In this document: piece after piece, positions 18,095 to 25,307 of the stretch
Layout: each line of letters begins with the position of its first letter
Numbering within the stretch: the first letter of the stretch is position 1
Assembly (NCBI RefSeq): GCF_033949425.1
Contig: NZ_JAXAVX010000005.1
Span: forward strand, 186,001 to 250,000
Direction of reading: 5' to 3'
DNA length: 64,000 nt
Source: Patulibacter brassicae
GTDB lineage: Bacteria > Actinomycetota > Thermoleophilia > Solirubrobacterales > Solirubrobacteraceae
Notes under the pieces: model-generated
Seen by the model: only the letters and a program-made list of their open reading frames with translations
Told to the model about the DNA's origin: nothing
Databases searched by the model: none
Made by a program: the position numbers and the translations under genes

Positions 18095-19234
18095 TCAGGC
18101 GGTGGGGTGCAGCACGACCTTCGTCCAGCCGTCCTGCCGCTCGTCGAACGCCTTGTAGGCGTCGGGGGCCTCGTCCAGCGAGAGCTCGTGCGAGACGATC
18201 TGCGACGGCTTGGCCTTGCCTTCGGTGATGAGGTCGCGCAGCCGGCGGTTGTAGTGCTTGACGTTGGCCTGGCCGTTGGCGACGTGCTGGCCCTTGAACC
18301 AGAAGTTGCCGTAGTCGAAGGCGATCTGACCGTTCTTGGCCATGTCGTCCTTGGCGCCCGGATCTTCGGGCAGGAACAGCCCGACGACGCCGATGCCGCC
18401 GGTCGGGCGGACGGCCGCGACGAGCTGATTCATCGTCAGGTTCGGAATCTCGGTGCCGTGGTGGTCGTGGCACTGGTAGCCGACGCACTCGGCACCGCGG
18501 TCCGCGCCCTCGCCGCGGGTCTCTTCGAGGATCTGCTCGACGACGTCGCCCTTGCGCGGGTCGATCGGGATCGCGCCGAGCTGCTCGCCGAGCGCGAGGC
18601 GGTCGTCGTGGAAGTCGACCAGCATGACCTTCGAGGCGCCCTTGATGACGGCGGAGTGCACGGCCATCAGGCCGACAGGGCCGCCGCCGTAGACGACGAT
18701 CGACTCACCCGGCTGCAGGCCCGCGAGCTCGGTCGCGTGCCAGCCCGTGGGGAAGATGTCCGAGAGCATCACGTAGTCGAGCTCCTTCTCCTGCGCGCCC
18801 TCCGGCAGCCGCAGGCAGTTGAAGTCCGCGAACGGCACGCGCAGGTACTCGGCCTGGCCGCCGTTGTAGGGGCCCATGCCCGCGAAGCCGAACGCCGCGC
18901 CGGCGACACCGGGGTCGGCGGTCAGGCAGTAGCCCGTCTTGCCGGCCTCGCAGTTCTTGCAGAAGCCGCAGCCGATGTTGAACGGCAGGACGACGCGCTG
19001 GCCGACCTGCAGGGTCTCGACGCCGTCGCCGACCTCGACGATCTCGCCCATGTTCTCGTGGCCGAGGACCTTGCCGGGCTCGAGGTCCGTGCGGCCCTCG
19101 TACATGTGCAGGTCCGACCCGCAGATGTTCGTCGTCGTGAGCTTGATGACGACGTCGTTGGGACGCTCGATCTTCGCGTCGGGGACCTCGTTGATCGAGA
19201 CGTCGTGGGGACCGTTGTAGACCAAAGCCTTCAT
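18095..19234 (-). CDS. Zinc-dependent dehydrogenase, glutathione-independent formaldehyde dehydrogenase type
   Basis: 379 residues. Catalytic zinc ligands Cys38 (NICGSDLHMYEG), His59-Glu60 (GHEN); structural zinc cysteines 89, 92, 95 and 103. The Rossmann motif is GGGPVGL near 178. The long insertion around ECVGYQCHDHHG and the C-terminal NVKHYNRRL block resemble Pseudomonas-type formaldehyde dismutase/dehydrogenase. It oxidises formaldehyde or short aldehydes with NAD(P). The gene lies 31 nt upstream of the DJ-1 gene and downstream of the AraC-type regulator. A SigB-like motif is 29 nt before the start. Confidence 0.9.
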   Translation of the reverse strand: MKALVYNGPHDVSINEVPDAKIERPNDVVIKLTTTNICGSDLHMYEGRTDLEPGKVLGHENMGEIVEVGDGVETLQVGQRVVLPFNIGCGFCKNCEAGKTGYCLTADPGVAGAAFGFAGMGPYNGGQAEYLRVPFADFNCLRLPEGAQEKELDYVMLSDIFPTGWHATELAGLQPGESIVVYGGGPVGLMAVHSAVIKGASKVMLVDFHDDRLALGEQLGAIPIDPRKGDVVEQILEETRGEGADRGAECVGYQCHDHHGTEIPNLTMNQLVAAVRPTGGIGVVGLFLPEDPGAKDDMAKNGQIAFDYGNFWFKGQHVANGQANVKHYNRRLRDLITEGKAKPSQIVSHELSLDEAPDAYKAFDERQDGWTKVVLHPTA

Positions 19235-19263
19235 GGGGTGCTTCTTGGTGGCGGGTCCTACCT

Positions 19264-19288
19264 GTACCCGGCCCCGGAGAGCGGATGC
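19264..19288 (-). promoter_or_regulatory. SigB/F-type promoter candidate before the formaldehyde dehydrogenase gene
   Basis: Minus-strand GCAT-N15-GGGTAC, with 29 nt between its end and the ATG. It matches the actinobacterial stress-sigma pattern GNNT-N14-16-GGGTA. It is one of a set described in the findings. Confidence 0.45.
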
Positions 19289-19357
19289 GTGGAATCGAAC
19301 CTGACGGACCGCGTACCCGCAGTGCGAGGCCCTCGTCCGGTGTCGGGGCGCTTCGGT

Positions 19358-20296
19358 TCAGGCGGTGCTGGCGAGAAGTCGGCCGAGAGTGGTGGCGTTG
19401 GCGTAGCCGACGCGCGGGGCGATCTGGTCCATCGTCAGGTCGGTGGTGCGGCGCAGGTGTCGTGCACGCTCGGCACGGAGACGGCGGATGAGCTGGTTGG
19501 GAGTCGCCCCAGTCCTCTGGCGCACGTGGCGCTCCAGCGTGCGTCGGGTGACGTTGAGCGTGTCGGCGAGGTCGGACACGGAGAGGTCCTCACTGATGCG
19601 GCGCCGGACCTCGTCCTCGAGTCGCGTGACCAGCGCGTCGGTGGCGGCGAGGTGCCCGTGGAGGGCGTGGATCGATCGGGTGGGGCGCTCGTCGATGAGG
19701 AGGCGGTGGGCCACGGTCTCGGCGAGTCGCTCGGAGACCTCGGAGACGAGGCTGATCGCCAGATCGATGTGTGCGAACGCGGCTCCCGCAGTGAGGGCGT
19801 TGCCGCTACGGACGACCATGCGCGTGGTGTCCAGGTCGACCCGCGGATAGCGGCCCCGGAACGTCTCGTTGAGCCACCAGCTCGTAGCCGCCGTGGCGCC
19901 GTCGAGCCGGCCGGATTCGGCGAGCAGGAACGTCCCGGTGCACGCGCCCGCCAGGCGTGGCAGTCCGGCGTCGGGGCTGTCGTGCAACGCGGCGCGGAGC
20001 TCGCGGACCTCCGGCAGTGCCAGCGCGTCCTCCACCGCCGACGCCGAGAGCGCCCCCAGCGCGGGGACGACGAGGACGTCGTAGTCGCCCAGGCCGTCGT
20101 CGACGGCGCGGTCGGCCTCGACGATGAGGCGACCGGCGGTCCGCACTGACGAGCGCAGCCCGACGACGGTCGTCCGGACCGGCGGGATGTCGGGGTCCAC
20201 CGATCGGCGCAGCGTCTCGGCGACCCGCAGGATGTCGAGGACGCTCGTGAACGCCGAGTCGAAGGTCCCGGGGATCGCGACGACGCCGACATGCAT
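19358..20296 (-). CDS. GlxA-type AraC-family regulator (DJ-1-like domain plus HTH), apparently short at the C-terminus
   Basis: 312 residues. The N-terminal ~190 residues form a DJ-1/PfpI-like ligand domain (DYDVLVVPALG, AGACTGTFLLAESG). The C-terminal AraC domain has the first HTH (SVSDLADTLNVTRRTLERH) and most of the second (IAPRVGYANATTLGRLL), then stops at ASTA. Related proteins continue for another 10-15 residues after this helix, so the end may have been lost by a frameshift or replacement. It heads the minus-strand carbonyl/amine genes and is divergent from the monooxygenase/sigma module, making it the likely regulator of either. Confidence 0.85.
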   Translation of the reverse strand: MHVGVVAIPGTFDSAFTSVLDILRVAETLRRSVDPDIPPVRTTVVGLRSSVRTAGRLIVEADRAVDDGLGDYDVLVVPALGALSASAVEDALALPEVRELRAALHDSPDAGLPRLAGACTGTFLLAESGRLDGATAATSWWLNETFRGRYPRVDLDTTRMVVRSGNALTAGAAFAHIDLAISLVSEVSERLAETVAHRLLIDERPTRSIHALHGHLAATDALVTRLEDEVRRRISEDLSVSDLADTLNVTRRTLERHVRQRTGATPNQLIRRLRAERARHLRRTTDLTMDQIAPRVGYANATTLGRLLASTA

Positions 20297-20379
20297 TGGC
20301 GCAAACGATACGAGACGCGTCGCATCGAGGAGGAGCGGAAGTGGGAACGTGAGGTTTCACAACGCGAAGGAGCACTCTT

Positions 20380-20685
20380 ATGACCCGTCCCGGACTCGTC
20401 ATCCAGTTCAAGACCAAGCCCGACACCGCCGACCAGTTCAACGACATCCTCGTCCGCGCGCTGGAGCACGTCGAGGCGGAGCCCGGCACCCGGCCGTGGC
20501 TGACGCTGCGCGCCGAGCAGGACCCCACCGTCTTCTACCTCGTCGACCTCTTCGACGACGAGGACGCCCGCAACGCGCACCTGAACGGCGCCGCCGCCGA
20601 GCTGATCCTCGGCACCGGCGGCGACCTCCTGGCCGAGCAGCCGACCCCGGTGCCCACGACGCTCGTGGCCGGCAAGGCCGTATGA
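20380..20685 (+). CDS. Antibiotic biosynthesis monooxygenase (ABM) family protein
   Basis: 101 residues of the small ferredoxin-like ABM/quinol-monooxygenase fold: LVIQFKTKPDTADQFNDIL at the start, then a central EPGTRPWLTLRAEQDPTVFYLVDLF hairpin. Members are cofactor-free oxygenases of quinols or function in haem or redox stress. A strong ribosome-binding site AAGGAG (20367-20372) precedes the ATG. Its stop overlaps an ATG (20682) that opens the disrupted sigma-factor frame, so it leads a small stress operon. Confidence 0.85.
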   Translation: MTRPGLVIQFKTKPDTADQFNDILVRALEHVEAEPGTRPWLTLRAEQDPTVFYLVDLFDDEDARNAHLNGAAAELILGTGGDLLAEQPTPVPTTLVAGKAV

Positions 20686-20818
20686 CCACCCGCACCGAGC
20701 GAGCGGTGCCGTCCTCTCGCTCGGTGTCACGGCGGGAGCAGGTCGACGCTGATCTGCTTGCGTCGTTACCGGGCCGACGGAGATCTGCAGGCGCGGGAGC
20801 GGCTGGTGGAGCGCTTGC
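20682..20818 (+). pseudogene. 5' part of a SigB/F-type sigma factor gene, separated from its body by two +1 frame shifts
   Basis: From the ATG at 20682 (ATGA overlap with the preceding stop) the frame reads through REQVDADLL and is then lost. The expected continuation RRYRADGDLQARERLVER appears in the next frame from about 20761, and the body MPLVRSVAHRYAG in the third frame from 20819. Dropping one base near 20760 (CTTGCGT) and one near 20818 (TTGCATG) restores a continuous N-terminus that aligns with the intact paralogue at 42826-43563 (RRYREHHDEVAREKLVRRAMPLVRS). Either real decay or two sequence errors. Confidence 0.7.
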
Positions 20819-21469
20819 ATGCCGCTGGTGCGCTCGGTCGCCCACCGCTACGCAGGATGCGGCCAGGACCCCGAGGACCTCACGCAGGCCGGTCTGGTCG
20901 GTCTCACCAACGCGATCGAGCGCTACGACCGCGGACGCGGCGGTCGGTTCGTCAGCTACGCGGTCCCGAACATCCAGGGCGAGATCCGCAAGCACTTCCG
21001 CGACCGCACATGGGCCGTGCACGTGCCGCGTGCGGTGCAGGAGCTCGACGCGCGCCTCCAGCGCGCCCGCACGGAGACCCTCCAGGAGACCGGCCACGAG
21101 GCCACCGTCGACGACCTGGCGCTGATGCTGGACGTCACCACCGACGAGGTCGAAGACGCAAAGGCTGCGGGCCGCAACTACCGAGCGCTGTCGTTGGACC
21201 ACCCCGCAACGGAGGGCGCCGAGCCATTTGCGGCACACGGAGCTGTTGACCCGGGTTTCGCTCGAGTCGACGACCTCGACGTGATCGACCGAGCGATGCG
21301 AGGCATCAGCGAACGCGACCGACGGATCGTGCGTTGGGCATTTCGTGACGAGCTGTTGCAGCGCGAGATCGCCGAGCGGATCGGCGTCTCGCAGATGCAG
21401 GTCTCCCGAATCCTGAAGGCCGCGCTGGCCCGGATGGCCGAGTACAGCCGCGGCCACAAGACGGACTGA
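20819..21469 (+). CDS. SigB/SigF/SigG-family RNA polymerase sigma factor (open frame lacking the usual N-terminus)
   Basis: 216 residues holding region 2 (LTQAGLVGLTNAIERYD, FVSYAVPNIQGEIRKHFRD), region 3 and the region 4 HTH (LLQREIAERIGVSQMQVSRIL). Family members begin about 40-45 residues earlier, and that segment is present upstream but in other frames. The ATG at 20819 has GGTGGAG 7 nt before it (20805-20811), so a shortened protein could still be made. If functional it would direct a stress regulon; if not it is a decaying paralogue of the intact sigma gene in this window. Confidence 0.75.
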   Translation: MPLVRSVAHRYAGCGQDPEDLTQAGLVGLTNAIERYDRGRGGRFVSYAVPNIQGEIRKHFRDRTWAVHVPRAVQELDARLQRARTETLQETGHEATVDDLALMLDVTTDEVEDAKAAGRNYRALSLDHPATEGAEPFAAHGAVDPGFARVDDLDVIDRAMRGISERDRRIVRWAFRDELLQREIAERIGVSQMQVSRILKAALARMAEYSRGHKTD

Positions 21470-21507
21470 CCGCCAGAGCCGACGACCTCGCGGCCACCAA
21501 CGCCGAA

Positions 21508-21672
21508 GTGACCGGACGGATCCATCCGATCACCCCCCAAAAACTGCACACGCGACGACCGGAACGCGTCATCGACCCGCGAATCACGACCGGGCAGCCC
21601 AGCACCGACTCGACGCATGAGCTGCTGTTGCGCCGCAACCACAAGACGTTCGAACGAATGGAGCACCCATGA
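21508..21672 (+). CDS. Small ORF between sigma factor and HbpS-like gene, unknown
   Basis: 54 codons from GTG, ending in a TGA that overlaps the ATG of the HbpS-like gene (ATGA at 21669-21672). About 78% of third positions are G or C, higher than the first two positions, which favours coding. The product ends ELLLRRNHKTFERMEHP and is basic and soluble. The frame is open further up to a CTG overlapping the sigma stop, so the true start is uncertain. No family recognised. Without it, 21470-21668 would be empty. Confidence 0.35.
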   Translation: MTGRIHPITPQKLHTRRPERVIDPRITTGQPSTDSTHELLLRRNHKTFERMEHP

Positions 21673-22070
21673 GCACCATCACCCTGAAGAGCGCCCACCG
21701 GCTGATCGAGGCCGCCAGTGCCGAGGCCGAGCGGATCGGTGTGCCGATGAACATCGCCGTCGTCGACGCCGGCGGGAACCTGACCGCGTTTCACCGTCAG
21801 GACGGTGCGTGGATCGGATCGATCGCGATCAGCCAGGCCAAGGCCTACACCGCCCGCGCGTTCGACATGCCCACCGCCGACCTGCAGCCGATGGTCCAGC
21901 CGGATCAGCCGCTCTACGGCCTCGAGGCCAGCGACCCGGGCAACATCATCGCCTTTCCCGGCGGCATCCCGTTGACCCAGGACGGACAGATCATCGGGGC
22001 CATCGGCGTCAGCGGCGGACTCGTCGACCAGGACCAGCAGGTCGCAGCAGCAGGAGCAGCAGCGCTCTGA
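21669..22070 (+). CDS. GlcG/HbpS-family haem-binding-like protein
   Basis: 133 residues: ITLKSAHRLIEAASAEAERIG, VPMNIAVVDAGGNLTAFHRQDGA, SIAISQAKAYTARAF and GGIPL..GAIGVSGG, the full GlcG/HbpS pattern. In Streptomyces HbpS is an extracellular haem- and redox-sensing partner of a sensor kinase; cytosolic relatives have unclear roles. No signal peptide is present here. GGAG (21661-21664) serves as ribosome-binding site. It closes the monooxygenase/sigma/small-ORF module and the lower-GC block; 22071-22165 holds nothing recognisable. Confidence 0.88.
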   Translation: MSTITLKSAHRLIEAASAEAERIGVPMNIAVVDAGGNLTAFHRQDGAWIGSIAISQAKAYTARAFDMPTADLQPMVQPDQPLYGLEASDPGNIIAFPGGIPLTQDGQIIGAIGVSGGLVDQDQQVAAAGAAAL

Positions 22071-22165
22071 ACCCTAATGGTGCGGGCCGGCCCCCGTCCT
22101 TCGTGACGTGATCAGCGAGGTACACCACATCCCGCTACTTGACTGACCGTCGCATCCGCCGCCGG

Positions 22166-22600
22166 TCAGGATCCCGACAGGCGGCCGCCCGTGGCGCGGT
22201 CGTGCGCGACGGCGAAGAGCGCGACGAGCGTCTCCGGGTCGCCGACCCGCCCTTCCGCGGCGTACTCCCGCACCCGACCGAGCCGGGCCTCGACGACCCG
22301 GCCCAGTGGTCCGCCGGCGCGCGGCACCGCGCTCGGCAGCTCGGTGTGGAACGAGGAGACGCGCACGGGCCGACCGCCGGATCCCGCCTCGAGCACCGCG
22401 ACCGCCCAGGTCGCGCGGACCGGGATCAGGATCTCGTCGGGGAGGAACCAGAAGACGCGCTCCCAGTCGTCGTCCGGGTCCGTGGGGTCGTCGGCGTGCG
22501 GCAGCGGACGACGGAAGGCTCGCAGGCACCCGTCATCGCCCTGCGATAGCCAGACCCGCGGGCCGTCGTGGAGGAGGACCACGCTGTCGCCGGACGTCAC
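22166..22600 (-). CDS. Hypothetical soluble protein
   Basis: 144 residues from a GTG (VTSGDSVVLLHDGPRVWL); the frame is open to an ATG at 22723 but the extra 41 residues are basic and not protein-like. The body is beta-rich (VWLSQGDDGCLRAF, ERVFWFLPDEILIPVRATWAVAVLE) and ends in a helix (GRVVEARLGRVREYAAEG). I recognise no family. It is divergent from the small membrane protein gene, and a start at 22723 would overlap that gene's ATG. Confidence 0.5.
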   Translation of the reverse strand: MTSGDSVVLLHDGPRVWLSQGDDGCLRAFRRPLPHADDPTDPDDDWERVFWFLPDEILIPVRATWAVAVLEAGSGGRPVRVSSFHTELPSAVPRAGGPLGRVVEARLGRVREYAAEGRVGDPETLVALFAVAHDRATGGRLSGS

Positions 22601-22687
22601 GCGAGCACCGTAGAGGCCGCGTCCGACGACGCGCGACGTCGAGGGGGTTCCACGGATCGGCTCGGCCGTGCGACCGAAGGCCCGGAC

Positions 22688-22712
22688 GTCTCGCGTTCCG
22701 GGCGACGGGTAG
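22688..22712 (+). promoter_or_regulatory. SigB/F-type promoter candidate, 9 nt before a start codon
   Basis: GTCT (22688-22691)-N15-GGGTAG (22707-22712), ending 9 nt before the ATG at 22722. Same spacing to the start as six other copies in this window. Confidence 0.6.
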
Positions 22713-22721
22713 CGGGACGTC

Positions 22722-22934
22722 ATGGGCCTCTTCTCCATCCGCGGGACGCTCGCGATCGTCGGCGCGGCGCTGACGTTCGGGATCGCCGCCGGGCTCGGGG
22801 CGTCGCGGCCGGTGGCCCTCGTCGCGGCGGTCGTCGCGGGGCCGGTCGTGCTGCCGGCGCTGTTCGCCTTCGGGCCGCAGGGCCGCGCCGTGGACCGCGC
22901 GGAGCGCTGGCTGCGCACGCCGAACGCCCGGTGA
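22722..22934 (+). CDS. Small two-helix membrane protein
   Basis: 70 residues with two hydrophobic segments (about 9-29 and 31-51), then a short amphipathic tail (GRAVDRAERWLRTP). It has its own stress-type promoter motif 9 nt upstream and no Shine-Dalgarno sequence, consistent with a near-leaderless mRNA. It is convergent with the hemerythrin gene. Function unknown; small membrane proteins are frequent in general-stress regulons. Confidence 0.6.
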   Translation: MGLFSIRGTLAIVGAALTFGIAAGLGASRPVALVAAVVAGPVVLPALFAFGPQGRAVDRAERWLRTPNAR

Positions 22935-22961
22935 CCGCCGGGGAGAGCGCGTCGGCGCGCC

Positions 22962-23714
22962 TCAGCGCTCCAGCTCGGTCCGGCCCGAGGTCGTGCTCGG
23001 GTCCTCGCCGCGGCGCATCGGCGGCAGCTGCTCGACGAGCCCGGCGAGGCCCGCCAGGGCGCCGCTCAGCCGGCGGCCGGCGGCGGCCACCGGCGCCGGG
23101 CTGTGGCGGACGCCGCGGTCCACGACGTCCCGGGTGCGGTCGAGCGCCGAGAGCGGCAGCGCCGACAGGACGTTGCCCGGCGGCCGGCGCGCGACGACGG
23201 GATGGGCGTGCGTCGGGGCGATCCTGCGCACGAGCCCCCACGCGCGCCCGAGCCGGCGCAGCTCGGCGGGCGTCAGCGCCCGCTGGAGCCGCGGGAAGAG
23301 CTCGTCCTCCTCGTCGCGGACGTCCTCGCGCAGCAGGGCGATCGCGCGGCGGACGAGCTCCTCGCGACCCGCGTCGCCGCGGCGGCTGCGGTCGACGGCG
23401 GCCACGATCTCGTTGATCTCCTGGTGCTCGCGCTCGACCTCGACGGTCAGCGCCTCGCCGTCCGGGAGCGCCCGGCGCGCCGCGGGCCAGAGCACCGCCT
23501 CCTCCGCGAACGCGTGCGGGAAGACGAGGCGGCAGAGGTCCTCGAGCGCCTCGTCCTGGGCATCGCCCGTCGTCGCCTCGACCCGCCGGACCAGGCGGTC
23601 GAGCTTCTCGTGGTCGCGGCGCTGGCGCACGAGGACGCTGCCCGGACCGCCCAGCTCGGCGTCGGACTGCTCGGCGACCGAGCGCAGGGGGAGGTCGTCG
23701 ATCCGCGTCGGCAT
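22962..23714 (-). CDS. Hemerythrin HHE-domain protein
   Basis: 250 residues. The helical bundle carries likely iron ligands His35 (RRDHEKLDRL), His67 with Glu71/72 (FPHAFAEEAVLWP), a His in EREHQEINEIV near 98-100, and a final DEEDELFPRL. The bundle covers about 28-150. A ~100-residue extension rich in Arg and Pro follows, with no known domain. HHE proteins bind O2 or reactive oxygen and nitrogen species through a diiron site or repair iron centres. The promoter motif GGGTAG ends 10 nt before the ATG. Confidence 0.9.
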   Translation of the reverse strand: MPTRIDDLPLRSVAEQSDAELGGPGSVLVRQRRDHEKLDRLVRRVEATTGDAQDEALEDLCRLVFPHAFAEEAVLWPAARRALPDGEALTVEVEREHQEINEIVAAVDRSRRGDAGREELVRRAIALLREDVRDEEDELFPRLQRALTPAELRRLGRAWGLVRRIAPTHAHPVVARRPPGNVLSALPLSALDRTRDVVDRGVRHSPAPVAAAGRRLSGALAGLAGLVEQLPPMRRGEDPSTTSGRTELER

Positions 23715-23724
23715 GCCGCGGGGG

Positions 23725-23750
23725 CTACCCGCGCCCCGCGCGCCTCATCC
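23725..23750 (-). promoter_or_regulatory. SigB/F-type promoter candidate of the hemerythrin gene
   Basis: Minus-strand GGAT-N16-GGGTAG, ending 10 nt before the ATG at 23714. Confidence 0.6.
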
Positions 23751-23757
23751 GCGCCGG

Positions 23758-24267
23758 TCAGGAGGTCGCCGCGACGGGCTCGCCCCGCCGGGGCCGCGGC
23801 ACCGGATAGCGATGGCCGTGCAGGAGCGGCGTGAGGAGCATCGTCGTGGCCACGAGGGTCGCGGCGCCGGCCAGGACGACGGCGAGCGGGAACCAGATCT
23901 GGCCGTGGTACTGGATCGCGACCGCCGCGGTGGCGACGCCCGGCGCGTGCAGGACGTCGAGGCGCATCATGGCGACGGCCGCGCCGGCGGCGGCGAGCGC
24001 CATCGCCAGGGCGCCGACCCCGAGGAGGTTGCCGACCGCCACGCCCGCCACCGCGCCGACGACGTGCCCGCCGACCACCCGCCGCGGCGCCACGCCCGGC
24101 AGATGGGGCGCGGAGTGCTTCAGCGCCGCGGTCGCGAGGAACGGCGCCATGAGCAGCGGCATGTCCAGCACCCGCCCCATCGCGGCGATGAGCACGGCGC
24201 TGCAGAACACGCCGACGGCCATCCGCAGGTACGGGACGAGGGGCGCTGGGACGTCGAGGAGCGGCAT
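23758..24267 (-). CDS. HPP-family integral membrane protein
   Basis: 169 residues from MPLLDVPAP, with four to five hydrophobic segments. The loop motif after the second or third helix reads VLHAPGVATAA where most members have HPP, so the name-giving motif is HAP here. Members have been linked to nitrite transport in plastids and cyanobacteria; the bacterial role is otherwise unclear. It is divergent from a LysR regulator across an 85-bp AT-richer gap, suggesting that regulator controls it. Confidence 0.8.
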   Translation of the reverse strand: MPLLDVPAPLVPYLRMAVGVFCSAVLIAAMGRVLDMPLLMAPFLATAALKHSAPHLPGVAPRRVVGGHVVGAVAGVAVGNLLGVGALAMALAAAGAAVAMMRLDVLHAPGVATAAVAIQYHGQIWFPLAVVLAGAATLVATTMLLTPLLHGHRYPVPRPRRGEPVAATS

Positions 24268-24303
24268 GAACGGCGAGGAAGCGTGCCGACGGCGGGACGC
24301 ACG

Positions 24304-24323
24304 ATCAACTATCAATCGGTGAT
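24304..24323. promoter_or_regulatory. LysR-type binding site candidate
   Basis: ATCA-N12-TGAT, an inverted repeat in the AT-rich gap between the divergent HPP and LysR genes, centred about 40 nt from each start. The spacing resembles LysR boxes (T-N11-A), but only position supports it. Confidence 0.4.
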
Positions 24324-24352
24324 GTGCTCATAAGCTGCATCGATCAGCGCCC

Positions 24353-25261
24353 GTGAACGTCCGGCACCTCGAGTTCTTCGTCGCGGTCGCGCGGGAGGGC
24401 CATTTCGGGCGCGCGGCCGCCGCGTGCCACGTCTCGCAGCCGGCGCTCTCGATGGCGCTGCGGCGACTGGAGGCCGAGCTCGGGACGCGGCTCGTCGAGC
24501 GGGGCACGGGCGGCACCGTCGGCCTGACCGACGCCGGTGCCGCCCTCGTCGACCGGGCCCGCCTCGTGGTGCGGGGCGTCGAGGACGTGCGGAGCGCCGC
24601 CTCCGCGCTCCAGGGCCGCCTGACCGCGACGCTGCGCCTCGGCACCGTCCCGACGGCGGTCACCGCCGTCGCGAGGCTCACCGCGCCGTTGCTGCGGGAG
24701 CACCCCGGCGTCCGGGTCCGGATCCACACGGCGCCGACCGACGTCCTCTCCGCGCAGGTCCTGCGGCGCGAGCTCGACGCCGCGCTGCTCTACGGCGACC
24801 GCCCGCGCGGCGGCCTCGCCTACCGGCCGCTGTACCGGGAGCGCCTGCTGTTCGCCGAGGCGGCCGACGCCCCGCCCGACCCGCTCGGCGAGACGACGAT
24901 CGACTGGCGGGCGGTGGCCGAGCACGAGCTGTGCCTGCTCGTGCCGGAGATGCAGCACCGGGCGATCGTCGACGACGCGCTCGAGCAGGCCGGGGCGGTC
25001 GTCCGCCCGCGGGTGGAGACCGACTCGTTCGCGTCGCTCCTGGAGTTCGTGCGCCAGGGCTGGCCGACGATCATCGGCCATCCGTGGCTGCTGGCGCCGC
25101 ACGGCCCCGGCGCGCTGCGCGCCCGCGAGATCGTCGGGCCGTCGCTCGCGCCGACGATCGCGCTGGCGACGCCCGCGTCGGGGCAGGCGACGCCGGTGGT
25201 CCGGGCGCTCCTGACGTCGCTCGCCGGACGCGACGCGGACGACCTCGACCCCTCGCCGTAG
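24353..25261 (+). CDS. LysR-family transcriptional regulator
   Basis: 302 residues. The N-terminal winged HTH is classical (VRHLEFFVAVAREGHFGRAA, then VSQPALSMALRRLEAELG), followed by a two-lobed effector domain beginning LRLGTVPTAV. The GTG start gives the canonical MNVRHLEFF N-terminus. The effector domain ends with a charged tail. LysR proteins usually regulate a divergent gene, here the HPP-family protein. RidA lies convergent downstream. Confidence 0.92.
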   Translation: MNVRHLEFFVAVAREGHFGRAAAACHVSQPALSMALRRLEAELGTRLVERGTGGTVGLTDAGAALVDRARLVVRGVEDVRSAASALQGRLTATLRLGTVPTAVTAVARLTAPLLREHPGVRVRIHTAPTDVLSAQVLRRELDAALLYGDRPRGGLAYRPLYRERLLFAEAADAPPDPLGETTIDWRAVAEHELCLLVPEMQHRAIVDDALEQAGAVVRPRVETDSFASLLEFVRQGWPTIIGHPWLLAPHGPGALRAREIVGPSLAPTIALATPASGQATPVVRALLTSLAGRDADDLDPSP

Positions 25262-25307
25262 CCCCCTTGGCGCCGTCGGGGGCGCGGCGAGCGGCGCGCG
25301 TCCGGGC

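Noticed and set aside
22071..22165. Second copy of the tRNA-Ala 3' end as an attachment site
   Set aside because: I found no match to GGTTCGATCCCCCTA in this gap, so an att repeat cannot be claimed.
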